A stretch of DNA of 64,000 nucleotides. Origin: Edaphochlamys debaryana. Its lineage: Eukaryota > Chlorophyta > Chlorophyceae > Chlamydomonadales. This document shows positions 44,492-56,000 of this stretch, one piece after another; within the stretch, counting starts at the first letter, position 1; each line of letters opens with the position of its first letter. A program made the translations under genes and the position numbers. Under the pieces are notes generated by a model. The model searched no databases and was not told the origin of the DNA. It was given only the letters and a program-made list of their open reading frames with translations. The stretch spans positions 1 to 64,000 of the forward strand of contig JAEHOE010000206.1 in NCBI GenBank assembly GCA_016858145.1, written 5' to 3'.

Positions 44492-47400
44492 ATGGCAGCG
44501 CTGCTCGCGTCCTCACAGCCGCGTAGGCAGCACCCCCACGCCCTAGCCTGCGCGCCACCCCCCGCGCCCGCAACCGCGCGCTCTAGCGCAGCAGCAGCAG
44601 CAGCAGCGCTTCATCCTAGCACTCTTGGCAACAACAACGTCCACGTCAACATCGGCCCCGGCGGAAGTCCGGCGGGAGCGACACCGCACCCGCACGCACC
44701 GAGCAGCGGCAGCCGCAAGCCCGGCGCCGGCGCGGCGGCCCCGCATTCGCCACGAATGAGCCCCAACGCCGGGCCGGGGCCCGCGCCCCGGCCCCGGCCC
44801 TCCACCGCTGCGCTCCCCTCGCTAGACCCGGGGGCAGCGGCAGCGCAGCTGCAATGGGCGGCCCTGGGGGCGGGGGCGGCGGCCGGGGCCTCGCCCTGCA
44901 GCTCGGGGGAGGGCTCCTCCGGCGCTGCCGCGGCGGCGGGGGCGGCGTCGGCGGCAGGGGCGGCGGCTGGCCGGCGGGTGCAGCGGGCGCCTGGGCAGGG
45001 GGCCGCCCGGGCTGCGGCGGCGGCGGCGGTCAAGCAGGTGCTTTACAGGGGAGTGGGAGGGGGCATGTGAGAGGGGGCCGGCTGCAACCCTAACTGCAAG
45101 GCAATGGATTAGCGTCAGCACGGCATTCCGTTGGCTATCCTCGTTCCTGGGTTGACTGCCGGCCACTTCAATGTATCAGCTTGTGGCTTGACCTCTCCTG
45201 AACCTCTCCTTGTGTTGCTGACCGTCCCTGTGGCCGCCCTGCCTCCTGCACCCCCGCGCCCCCAGGAGCCCGCTCCCCTCACGCCCGGGCCGCTGCAGCC
45301 CGCCGCCGCCGCTGCGCCTGCCCCAGCCGCTGGCGGCAGCGGCAGCAAGCGCAAGCGGCCGCCGCCCTCGGCCTCCTCCTCCCCGGCGGCGGCGGCGGCG
45401 GCGGCGGGCGCTGGCGGCGCCGCTGCGCCGCCGCCGTCCAAGCGGGCGGCGCTGGGTCCCGGCGTGGAGGGCGCTGGCGGCGCAGCCTCGCCTCGTGCCG
45501 CCGCCGCCGCCGCCGCCCCGCTGTCGCCCTTCGCCGCCGCGGCAGTGGCTGCCGCTGACGAGCAGGTGGGGTGGGGATGTGGGGTGGGGTGGGGTCTGGG
45601 GTGGGGTGGGGTATAAAGCAGTCGTGCAATGCAACTGGGCTGGGTGGGCGGTGCCTGTGGGTAAGATAGTGCCCTCAGCTTTTGTTCCCAGTCGGACGGA
45701 GACTTGTGCGCTCGCGAATGTGCATCTCGCCTGGAAGCTGGACATGAGCCTTCTGGGTCTTCTGGATCCTGCCTCAGAGCAAGAGCGAGGCCACCTCCCC
45801 AACATTTACCGCCTTTCCGCTCTGCCCGCACCACAGTACGGCGCAATGCCGCCCTCACCCCTCCTCCCGCCGGCGCTCGCCGCCGCCCCGCCACCCCGCT
45901 CCGCCGCCCGCGCCTCCCCCGCGCCCCGCGCCCGCCCCGCCGCCGGCGCGGGCGGCGCCGCCGGGGCCGCCGCCGCCGCGGCCGCCGCCAACTCTGCCGC
46001 CGCCGCCGCTGCTGCCGCCGCCGCCGCCATGGCTTCCGACGACGGCGACGGCGAGTGGGGCAGCGGCGGCGAGGGCGGCGGCGGCGGCAGCGGCGGCGAG
46101 GAGGAGGACCCCGAGAAGGCCAAGGAGCGGCGGGAGAAGAACCGCATCGCCGCGCGCAAGTGCCGGGCGCGCAAGGTGCAGATGGTACGCAACATGCAGG
46201 TGGGTGGGGGGGTGGGAGGGGGGGGGGGGGGAAGGGAGGGTATGGGCGAGGGGGGGAGGGGGAAGGGATGGGGGGGGTTGAGGCAAGGTGCAGGTGGTGC
46301 GCAACATGCAGGTGGGTGGGGTGGGGGGAGGGGGGTGGGGTGGGGGGGAGGGGGGTGGGGGTGGGGGAGGGGTGGGGGGGGAAGGGATGGGGGGGGGTTG
46401 AGGCAAGGTGCAGGTGGTGCGCAACATGCAGGTGGGTGGGGTGGGGGGGAGGGGGGTGGGGTGGGGGGGAGGGGGGGTGGGGGTGGGGGAGGGGTGGGGG
46501 GGAAGGGATGGGGGGGGTTGAGGCAAGGTGCAGGTGGTGCGCAACATGCAGGTGGGTGGGTGGGGGGTGGGGGTGGGGGGGGGAAAGGGGGTGGTGCGGG
46601 GGTTGAGGGGTGGGTGGGTGAGGGGTGAGGGATTGGGGTGGGGGATTGGGCGACGCGGATTGGGGGGGGGGTTGAGGTAAGGTGCAGTTGGTGCGCAGCA
46701 TGCAGGTGCGTTTGGTATCGACCGGGAGAATGGGGATGCAGTACTGCAGGTGTGGCGGATGTTGGAAGAGGTGGAGGAAGGCGAGGGGGGGGGGGGGGTA
46801 GGAGCGGGGATGAGGAGAGTTGCGAGGCGGGATGCTGCAGGCCGGCGGGAGTTTGCTGCTGTTACCGATAGTTACCGAGATCCGCTCCCCGCCCTCCATC
46901 CTCCCCCCTCCCCTCTCCCCCCCCTGACAGGAGGAGCTAAAGGAGCTGGTGGCTCAGAACCAGGAGATGAAGATGCAGGTGGGAGGGGGGGAGGGGGGGG
47001 GAAGAGGGGAAGATGGGGAAGGAGAGGTGCAGTGTGATCCTGGCGCCGCGATGCCGGATCACACTGTAACGTTTAGGAGAGAGAAGGGTACGAGGGGCAT
47101 TGTTGCGGGGGTGGGGGTGGCGGTGGTTGTGGTGGTGGAGAGAGGCAAGGGGCGTGGGGTGAATGGAGAGGGTGTGGACCTGGCGAGTGCGTCTGTCATC
47201 TCACCTGCCTTCGCCCCTCCCCTCCCCCCCTGCAGGTGGTCACGTGGCACCGCATGTTCAGCCGCGAGGTGCGGAGCGGGCGGGGGGTGGGGGGCACGGG
47301 ACTTCCGGGGCCGGGGTGGCTCATCAAATGAGGACTCCTGCCTCACCCGAGCCCACCGCATTGCTCTGCTGACGTGGCCGTCCCACACGCGCACGGGTCT

Positions 47401-49230
47401 GGCCCACCGGCCGGGGTGGCTCGAATGCGAAGCCTGGCGCCCCTGCTTGGCTTGGCACGGCATTCTCCCTCCCTTTCCCAACCACTATCACCCCTTTCCT
47501 CCATTCAACCTCCACTACCGCCCCCCCCCCCCCCGCCCTCCCCCCCTGTCAGGTCAAGCTGCGTGAAGCCATGAAGCGGGTCATCCTGGCGGTGTGGGGC
47601 GGGCCACTGGTGCGGGCAACGGGTGAGCGGATGGATGGGTGTGGGGGGGACGGGGGGGGGAGGGGAAAGGGGAGTGAGAAAACATGGTCGGAACGGAAAC
47701 AGGGAACTGGCGCTGGCCGGGGTTTGGGGCGTCGCTGGATGGATGCCGCCGTCTGCCGCTTGCTCTCCGCTTCCGTATTCCCCCGCGCTCCCGGCTCACG
47801 TGCTCCCTCCTGCCCCGCCTTACTAAGGCTACACCGCCAATGACGTCATCATCGGCCTCGAGGCGGGCAGCCTGGACGTAAACGCCGTGGCGAGCGTGCT
47901 GGCGGCGGCGGCGGCGGTGGGCGGCGTGGCGGCGCCGCCGGCCCTGCCAGGCCGCGAGCCGGCGCCGCTGCTGCAGCCGTCAGGCGGGTCCGGCAGCGCC
48001 GCCGCCGCCGCGGCGGCGGCAGCAGCGGCGGCGGCGGCCATGCTGCCGTCGTTTGGGTCCGGCGGCCCGGGGGCGCACGTGGCGTCGGCGCCGCCGTCGC
48101 CGCTGCCCGCCGCCGCCGGCAGCGGCGTGATCTCGCCTCTGCCGGCGTTCCGGAGCAGCGGTGGCAGCGGCGTGCCCATCCAGCCGACGGCGCCGCCACC
48201 ACCCCCGCCGCCACCACCGCCGCCGCCGCTGCCGCCACTTGACGCGGCCAACGCCACCTACTGGGCCGCCGCCGCCGCCAGCGCCTTCGAGGCCGGCGCT
48301 CCGCTGCCGCCGCTGCCGCCAGGCGGGCCGCCGCCGTCCCTGTACGGCCACCCCCACCCCCACCACGCCCTGCCCCCCGCCTACGCCACCGCACCTCACC
48401 ACCTGCCGCCGCCGCCGCCGCAGTACAGCCCCCGCGTCGCCGCCACCGCTCCCGCCGCCGCCGGCTGCCCCTCCCCGCAGCAGCCCCGGTCGCCGACCGC
48501 TGTCGTGGCGCCGTCGGCGGCGCCTGCCCGGTTCAGCGCCTTCATGCCGTACGCTGGCGGCACCTCCAGCGGCGATGACGCCGACGCCGACGCTGCCGCC
48601 GACCGCGCTGCCGCCGCCGGCGCCGACCGCCGCCGCGTGGCGGCGCCGTCGGCTGATGCGACCAGCCGTGACTCCGCCGCCGCCGCCGCTGCCACCATCG
48701 CCACGACCCTGCCCGCGCCTGCTCCGTCGCCGCCGCCGAGCTACCGCGACGGCCCCGGCGGCGGCGGTGACGGCGGCGGCGACGGCGAGCGCAGCCTGCC
48801 GCCGCTGCCGTCGATGGACACGGCCTTCTCCCTCAGCTGCCTGCTCTCCATCCCCGCCGCCTCCGCCACCGCCAACCCGCCCTCGGCCTCCGGCTTCCGC
48901 GCCGCCACCGAGCAGGGCTCCGGCGGCGCCGCCGGCGCCCCCTCGTCCGCCGCCAGCCTGGGCCTGGGCCTGGGCGGGCTGGGCCTGGGCCTGAGCCTGG
49001 GCCTGTCCATGCGGCTGCCGTCGCTGGGCCTGGAGGGGGCCCCAAGCAGCTCCCTGCTGGCCCTGGCCGACCCCGGGGCCCTGCTCGCCCGTAACGACTC
49101 GGGCGGGATGGAGTGGCTGCAGGGACTGGCGGTTGGCGGCGACGCGGCGGCGGCGGCGGCGGTGGCGGCGAGCGCGCGGACGCCGCCGCCGATCGGGGCC
49201 GAGGCTCCGGCGGCGGAGGGTGAGGCGTGA
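44492..49230 (+). CDS. bZIP transcription factor, Ala/Pro-rich
   Basis: Exons 44,492-45,037, 45,266-45,565, 45,837-46,199, 46,931-46,978, 47,236-47,268, 47,553-47,622 and 47,828-49,230 join in phase for about 920 residues. The basic region reads KERREKNRIAARKCRARK, with the invariant Asn and Arg nine positions apart, near residues 285-302. The zipper runs VQMVRNMQEELKELVAQNQ and MKMQVVTW; its heptad positions hold Met, Leu, Met, Trp rather than a row of Leu, so dimerisation may be unusual. Before it are Ala-rich segments, a possible nuclear signal KRKRPPP near 211 and an acidic patch EEEDPEKAK. After it come Pro/Ala-rich activation-domain-like stretches and GLGLGGLGLGLSLGLSM near the end. The zipper is split over four exons. 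DNA target unknown. The next intron carries a minisatellite made from the exon edge. Confidence 0.85.
46262..46565 (+). repeat. 120-bp intronic minisatellite copied from exon edge
   Basis: Three units with an exact 120-base period (46,281, 46,401 and 46,521) each contain CAAGGTGCAGGTGGTGCGC and ACATGCAGGTGGGTGGG. This is the last 30 bases of the bZIP exon ending at 46,199 plus its GT donor. A degenerate fourth copy is at 46,674-46,710. The rest of each unit is G-rich spacer. Confidence 0.85.
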
Positions 49231-51577
49231 GCTCGGGCCTCATGGCACCGATCAGGCGGAGGCGGGGGTGACGATGTGGGTCGGGGGCTCGGGGCTTGGG
49301 GCTGTGCGGTGGGGGCGGATGACGCGCGGGCACAGCGCTAGGCGTGCAGTTGAGGGGGCGTTTGATTGGTCTTGTCGGGTTGGCCCGGTTGCGGGGGCTA
49401 CGCGTCTGTTGTCCATTGCCGCGGTGCGATTGATGTGGGTCGGCGCCGGTTGACGCTCTGGTCGATGCTGCGCTCGTGGGAGGCCTCGGCCGCTTGCTGT
49501 AGGCGGGCCAGGCTTCTCCGCGGCCCTTTGACCCTTTGGATGCGTCACTGATTGGGGGCTTCCCGTACGTATCGTGCTATCTACGTGACGTGCGGGGGCG
49601 TGCGATGCCGTTTTGGGTAAGGCCCCGGCCGCACCGCAATGTGCGGCGCACACCACACGCCCCGCCGGTAGGGAGGGAGGGAGCGAGGAACAGGTGTGTG
49701 TGGTGTCATTGCTCATGGGGTTCACGAGAGAGATAAGAACCCCTCAATCAATTCAAATCAAGGCTGAAACCGAAAGTGCCTGCGCAGTCTGGTGCTGCTG
49801 GCTTGCCCCGAACCTCTCGTGTGTTAGGGGCTGCCTGCGTAAGCCTCATGTTTGTGTGACGTGTGGAGGGCCGTAACTGCCCAACGTCTTCATGCTTCCG
49901 CGCGTGTGCTTTGTGGGGGCCCTGCTGTTGGCTGAGGCAACGGCCCAGGAGTGAGGCTCAGGCTGCGGCAACTGAGGGGCCGGGTTGAGGGACGGGCCGC
50001 ATTACTAATGAGCTGCCGCGCGGAAGGGGTGGGATCCGGCAGGAGGGATGTGAGGCCCTGTCAAGGCCACGCCTTAGGATTGGTAACAGGGGGGTCTGGG
50101 AAGCGAGGAAGTTTAAACAGTTTTGTGCAGGTGGCGCGGAGCCCAGGACAGGTTCTGGTGCGGTACGGTCAAGGGACGTGATGCTATGAAGGGGTGGGTT
50201 GTCACGGTCAGCGCAGAGGTGAGCGCTGTGGGCCGGTCTTTGGCGAAGAGTTGCCGTGACGAGGGGTGAGGCGGGGGACGCCAGCCCAGGGTGGCGGGTA
50301 AGAGGGGTATAATCAGGTACTACCGTATCTGAGGGCCCAACGTTTTGGGGGCCGGAATCCTTTGCACGCATATCCCTTTTTGCGCATGGCGTGGGCCGGC
50401 CTTGTGGCCCCTACGGCTGCTGCCTGTGCCTTTGAGGACACGAGGCACATCTCTTCAGCTGCAGTCGTGGGCTAGCTGTGGGCCGGCCCCCACCCCCAAG
50501 GTGTTGCGTGTGAGACACAGTTTGGCGACGTGAGCTGAGTTTGGGCCCGTCCGCGCTCCCCGTTTGGCCCCAGTGCGTTTTGCGGGGCTGTGAGGTGACG
50601 GGGGCGCGGGGCGGCTACCTCTTGTGCCCGGCTGCAGTTCAGGTGTACGGTATTACAACGCACAACAACGCATCGAGGGCGGAAATGTCCCCTCCATCCG
50701 CATACCAATCGTGAGACGCAAAGCTACAAGACCTCGTTTCGTTGGCAACGGTTCCGGTGTTGTGGTGAGACCAGATGCGAGGAGGGACGATCACGGTCGG
50801 GGAGGGGCGCTGTAATGTGCACTCCTCCGTTCCCGAGGCCCAGATCATGCCGCATTGCCCCTGCCCTCACCGAACCTTTGCACCAGCGTCAGGCCCGGTC
50901 CTCAGCATTCGCATCAACGCGGGCGAGGCCAGATGGGCTGAGGGGCTGCTGGGGATGGACCTCTGGCCAGCACTGCCCCTACAGCCTTCACGACTCTCAC
51001 AACCTCTCTCTTGCAGGGGCTGAAGGCAGTGTCCCTCGGTAGTTGGATGCGCCGTCACGACGCAGCTCTGTACAACTCAGGTGCCCCGGCCAGCACGCCT
51101 TCCCCGGGGTACTTCTGCGCGTTCAACAATTAACGATACATTACTGGAGTGCAATCCCACTGCACCGCCCCCACCGTCGCCTCCACTATCGCGTCCAGCA
51201 CAGGCCGTATGCCGCCTCCATCTCGACCTCCACTGCCATGCCACGCACCGCACGCCGTCCGGCCCTTCCTTAGCGGTCGCTGCAAGCCGCGCGCGTCCCC
51301 AGGTGCGCTCCTATGCGCGTTTCGTCCTCCGTCGTCACGATAAGCGCTCGGCGCACGCCAACAATCACTTGCCCGCAGGCCCCAATCCATCCCTCCAGCG
51401 CACGCCTGCGGCCGACACCGCGTGGTGTGAGTGCCCTCGCAAGCGCCCGTGCCTAACCTCCGCGCAGCAAGCTGCCCCCCCCCCCCCCCACCAAGCATAC
51501 GAGCAGCCCAGCACACACGCACAGTCCCCCCCCCCCCCCCCCGCTTCCTCCCCGCCCGCCCCCCCCCCCCCCCGTCC
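49231..51577. other. intergenic, convergent 3' regions of bZIP and channel genes
   Basis: About 2.3 kb without a supported gene. TGTAA motifs lie on the plus strand at 50,811-50,815 and on the minus strand at 50,653-50,657; either could end the flanking genes, but both would imply long, overlapping 3' UTRs. Open frames here are short and have no recognisable content. Confidence 0.4.
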
Positions 51578-53030
51578 TCACACGGGCTCCGCCGCCAGCA
51601 CCACCAGTCGGTCCCCGGGCGCCAGCCCCAGCGGCATGTCGGGCGGGGGCGCCAGCTGCAGCCGCCCCGCACACCCCAGCCCCGCCCCCACGCCCAGCCC
51701 CGCCCCCGCCTCACCCCCCTCCCCCGCCTCCTCTGCCGGACCCCGGCGCCCCAACCACCAACTGCCAGGCCCCGCCAGACCCAAAGCGCCGCCGCCGCTC
51801 CGCCGCGCTCGGCCCCCCTGGCCCGACCCAGTCGGAGGCAGTCCTGCCGCCGGCGCGGCGGCGCTGCGGAGGACGCCGATGGCGGTGCAGCCGGCGGCGC
51901 GGGCGGCCGCCGCCACCTGGCGGAAGCTCAGGCCGGCCAGGGGCGGCGGCGGCGGCGGCGGCGGCGGCGGCAGGGCTGAGCCGTCGGCGGCTGCGCGGTC
52001 GGGGGTTTCCGGGTGCCAGGCAGAGGCCGCGGCGGTGGCGGAGGCCAGGAGGCGAGTGGGCGGGACGAGGTACACCTGGAGGCGGATGTGTGCGGGGTAT
52101 TTCAGCTTTGTGGGACTGGGGGGGGGGGGGATCACCTTCAAGCATACCCTCCCATAGTTCAAGCCGCCCCTTCCCCACTCCCGCCTCCCCATCTCGCCAC
52201 GCGTTCAACGCCTCCCCCGTAACCCACCTCTGGTGCCCCGGGGCGGTCGCTGAGTAGACCCGTCATGATGGCGTGGGACTGCGTGGGGCGGGGGACAGGG
52301 GTTGGCAGGGGGTTTGGTGGGATTTGGTGGGGGCTTGCGGGATGGCGGTAGGGATCTCCGCAAAGCCGTACACGGACCCCACCCTGCTCCCACCCACGTC
52401 ACTGTGGATCATCCCCCGTTTCCCCCCTCCTCACAACCCCCACCTGCGGCTGCCGCACCACCCCCGCCAGCAGCAACCCCTCTGCCCATACACACACGTT
52501 TGCCCCCCTCCCCCCCATTGCCCCCCCTCCTAACCCCCTCCCCACCTGCGGCTGCCGCACCACCCCCGCCAGCAGCAACCCCTCTGCCCATACACACACG
52601 TTTGCCCCCCTCCCCCCCATTGCCCCCCCTCCTAACCCCCTCCCCACCTGCGGCTGCCGCACCACCCCCGCCAGCAGCAGCGCCCGGTGCTCCTCGGGGA
52701 CCAGCGCCTCCAGGCTGAAGGGGGGCTGGGGGGGGGGGGGAAAGGGGAGGGGGGGGGAGAGATCTTTAGCATACCATACACCGCCTGAAGGCTTGAGGGG
52801 GAACCGGGTAGCGCGCGAGTAATGTTGGGGGCGGGGTGAGGGGCGGTGGGTTTCGCAGACCAGGGATCATGGTGGCTGCGCATGCCGCTGCCGGCGAGGT
52901 AGCAGGTCCAGAGGCCCCGTGCCACAGCACGCACCGCACGCACCGCGCAGCCCAGGCCCGCCACGAAGCCCAGCAGCGTGTCGCGCACGCGCGTGCTGTG
53001 CAGGCACACCACCACGTGCAGCGGCCCGGG

Positions 53031-53064
<34 letters not shown>

Positions 53065-56000
53065 CATTGGGCGGCGTCCGGGCCCCAGCCGCCGGCAGCG
53101 GCGGGCGCCTCCGGCGCCGCGGGCCCGCGGGGGCTGTCGGGGACAGTCGGCAACGGCGGCGGCGCGTCTGCACCTGCACCGCCGTCGGCGGCGCCGATGG
53201 GTGCCAGCGGCGGCGGCGGGCCGGAGGCGGAGCGGCTGGCGGCGGCGGTGGCAGGGCGGCTGGCGGCGGCGGAAGCCGCTACCGAAGCCGCGGCGGCGGC
53301 GGCGGATGGCGAACGGCGCAGCGGCGAGCGTGTCGGGTCCGTCAGTGTCGCGAGCAGCTGCAGTACGACAGATAGTGACGTGGCGTCCGCCTCGTACGGC
53401 GCCAGGCCGCTGTCCCGTGCCACGAGTACGGCAGATGCAGATGACAGGCCCGCCGCCACCAGGTCGGACTCGCAGACCGGCCAGCTGGCGGCCAGACAGG
53501 GCATGACTAACGTGGCGGCGCTGCCGGCGGCGGCGGCGGCCGCTGCCTGGCTGGCGGCGGCGAAGCTCGAGACGGTGGCAAAGCCCGTGGCAGCGGCGCC
53601 GCTGGCTGACGGTCTTGCCGCCGCCACCGCCGCCGCAGCTGAGGCGGCGGCGGCGGCGGCGGCGTGCGGCCGCGGCGGCGTGGCGGTGCCGTCAGAGGCC
53701 GGCGGCGCTGGCGGGGGCGTGGGCGGCGCGGGCCCGGGTGTGCGCCCCGCTGCGTGCGTCACGAGGGCGATGGTGCTTCCAACCGGCGCAAACTCCTGCA
53801 CCGGGGGAAACGGGGGAAGGGGGAAGGAGGGAAGGGATAGGCGTGCAGTGGCGGCTCAAGCCGGGCGGCCGGTGCCCAGCCCAACTGCGACTCAGGCGCA
53901 CGGTGTGGAGGGCTGGCTCGTGGCGGCGGGAAAGCGTGGGCGCGGTGACTAGCCGGCCGGCCCTAGATACGGAGTCGCGAAGGCCCGGGAGTCCGAGCCA
54001 GACCCATTCCCGCCCATCCCGTGTAGCCGCGTAGGGAGCCGTAATGTGTAGCTGGTGATCGTTGGGCAGACTAGGGGCGCACGGTGTGTATCGTGCCCTG
54101 CCCCCCCCCCCCGGCCACGCACGGCGCGGTGCCGACCATCCCAACCGCATGTGTGGTGGCCTCTCCACTCATGGCCCTGCCAAACCAGGCGTGACTGCCC
54201 GAGCCCCACCCGCCCACGCACCTGCAGCCCTGCCACAACCTCCCGTACGGCAGCAGCCGTACGGCTGATGACGATGATGTGCTGCGGCCGCGCGCCGCCT
54301 GGGGCAGCGGTGGGCCCGCGCGGGCCCAGGGCCGGGGCCTGCGACAGCAGACCAACCGCCGCGGGCCTGCCATTGCCGTTGCCGCCGCCACCGGTTGCCC
54401 CAGCCCCGCCAGCCGTGACTGCGGCGGTTGCGGCGGCGGCGGGTGCGTCTGCATGGGGCGTGGCGGGGGTGGCGGGGAAGGGCGCGGAGGAGGAGGTGGG
54501 GCTGGCGCCGCCGTCTGCCGGCCCGGGCAGGCTGGTGCGGCCCAGGCGGGGCGCAGCCAGGGGCTCACTGGCCCAGGGGTGCAGGGGGGAGGGGGTGGCG
54601 GCGGCTGGCGGCGACGGCGGCTGCAGCGGCGCACAGGCCGTACCGGTCGTGGTGGCGGCAGGCCGCCGCCGCGTGAACGGCCTAGCAGCAGCCGCCGCCG
54701 GCCCCCAGCTGGCGCCGCCGCCGCCGCCGTCATCCGACGCGGCCCGCCGCCGGCTGCCGCCCAGCCAGCCCCAGCCCCAAGCCCAGCCCCAGCCGCCGTC
54801 GCTGGTACTGACGCCACGCGAAGCCCAACGCTCGCCGTACATCGCCTTGTCCGGCGTACTGTCGTACGGCACATGGCCGAGGCCGTACTGTGCATGAGTC
54901 ATGTCGTCGTACGGCGCCGTCAGCAGCAGCACTTGGTCGCCCGGGTAGACGGGGGTGGGGTCGCGGGGGTTGAGGCGGAGCGTGCCGGTGGCAGCCGACC
55001 GAAACCCAACCACCACAGTCCCGTACCCCTTCCCGACCTTGCCGCCAGCTCCAAACAGGCGGCGAGCCGGTAGCGGTGGTGGCGGCGGCAGGGCAGGGAC
55101 CGGCGGTCCCGCCAGCAACCGGCTGGAAGGCGAAGCATCGGGAACCGCCGTTGCGCCGCCGGGGCTTGAGGCCCTGTGGCGGCGGGATGGGCCCGCCGCC
55201 GTTGCGCCGCCATTGGCGGCGGCAGCGGTGGCCGTTACGGAGCCGCCGCCAGCGTCAGCCCAAGCGCGCTCCATGGCCTGCCGTACCTCGCCGTACATCG
55301 TGCTGCCGCCGCCCACGCCGCCGGCGACCCACGTGTTGGCCCGGCTGCGCCCTCCGTTGCCGCCTCCGCCGCCGGTGCCTGTCGTACCGCCCCCGGTCGA
55401 GAAGGCGGCGGCGGCGGCGGCGGTGGCGCGCTCAACCGCGACTGAGCCGGCAGCGGCGGCGGCGTCCTCATCACTGAATGAGTCATCCCTGTCGCCGCTA
55501 CCTCCCCCAACCCCGGCGTCCTCGTCATCCTCCGCCTCGCTCTCCTCCCGTACGGTTTCCCGAAGGCACGACGCCGAAGACCGCGCCGCCGAGGTACTTC
55601 GGCTCAGGGCGCCGCCCTTTTTGCCGCCGCCGTTCGTACCGCCGCCGGCGGCTTCACCGGTGCCAGTCGAGCTGAAGGTGCGGGGCCCGTGCGAGAGCGT
55701 GCGCGGCATGCCGCCGCCGCGCCGCCGCCGCAGGCCCGTGCCGCCAGTGCAGTCGGCGGCGACGTCGGCGCCTGCCTCGCCGCCGCCGCCGCCTGCCTTG
55801 CCGCCGCGCACCTCCGCCGAGCCCGGCGGCGGGCCTGGCGGCGGCGGCGGCGGCGCTCCGGACCACTCCACCCAGCGGAAGCCGCTGCCCTCGCCGCCGC
55901 TGCTGCCAAACAGCCTGAGGATGGGTTACGGGGGCGGCGTTCGTGAGAGTGCAAGAGATGAGTCGGTAGGCCGGCTCGAGTGAGGATGGCTTCAAGCAAG

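Noticed and set aside
45115..46899. A 594-codon minus-strand frame opposite the bZIP gene
   Set aside because: It consists of Pro/His/Thr repeats from the C-rich complement of G-rich introns; no domain.
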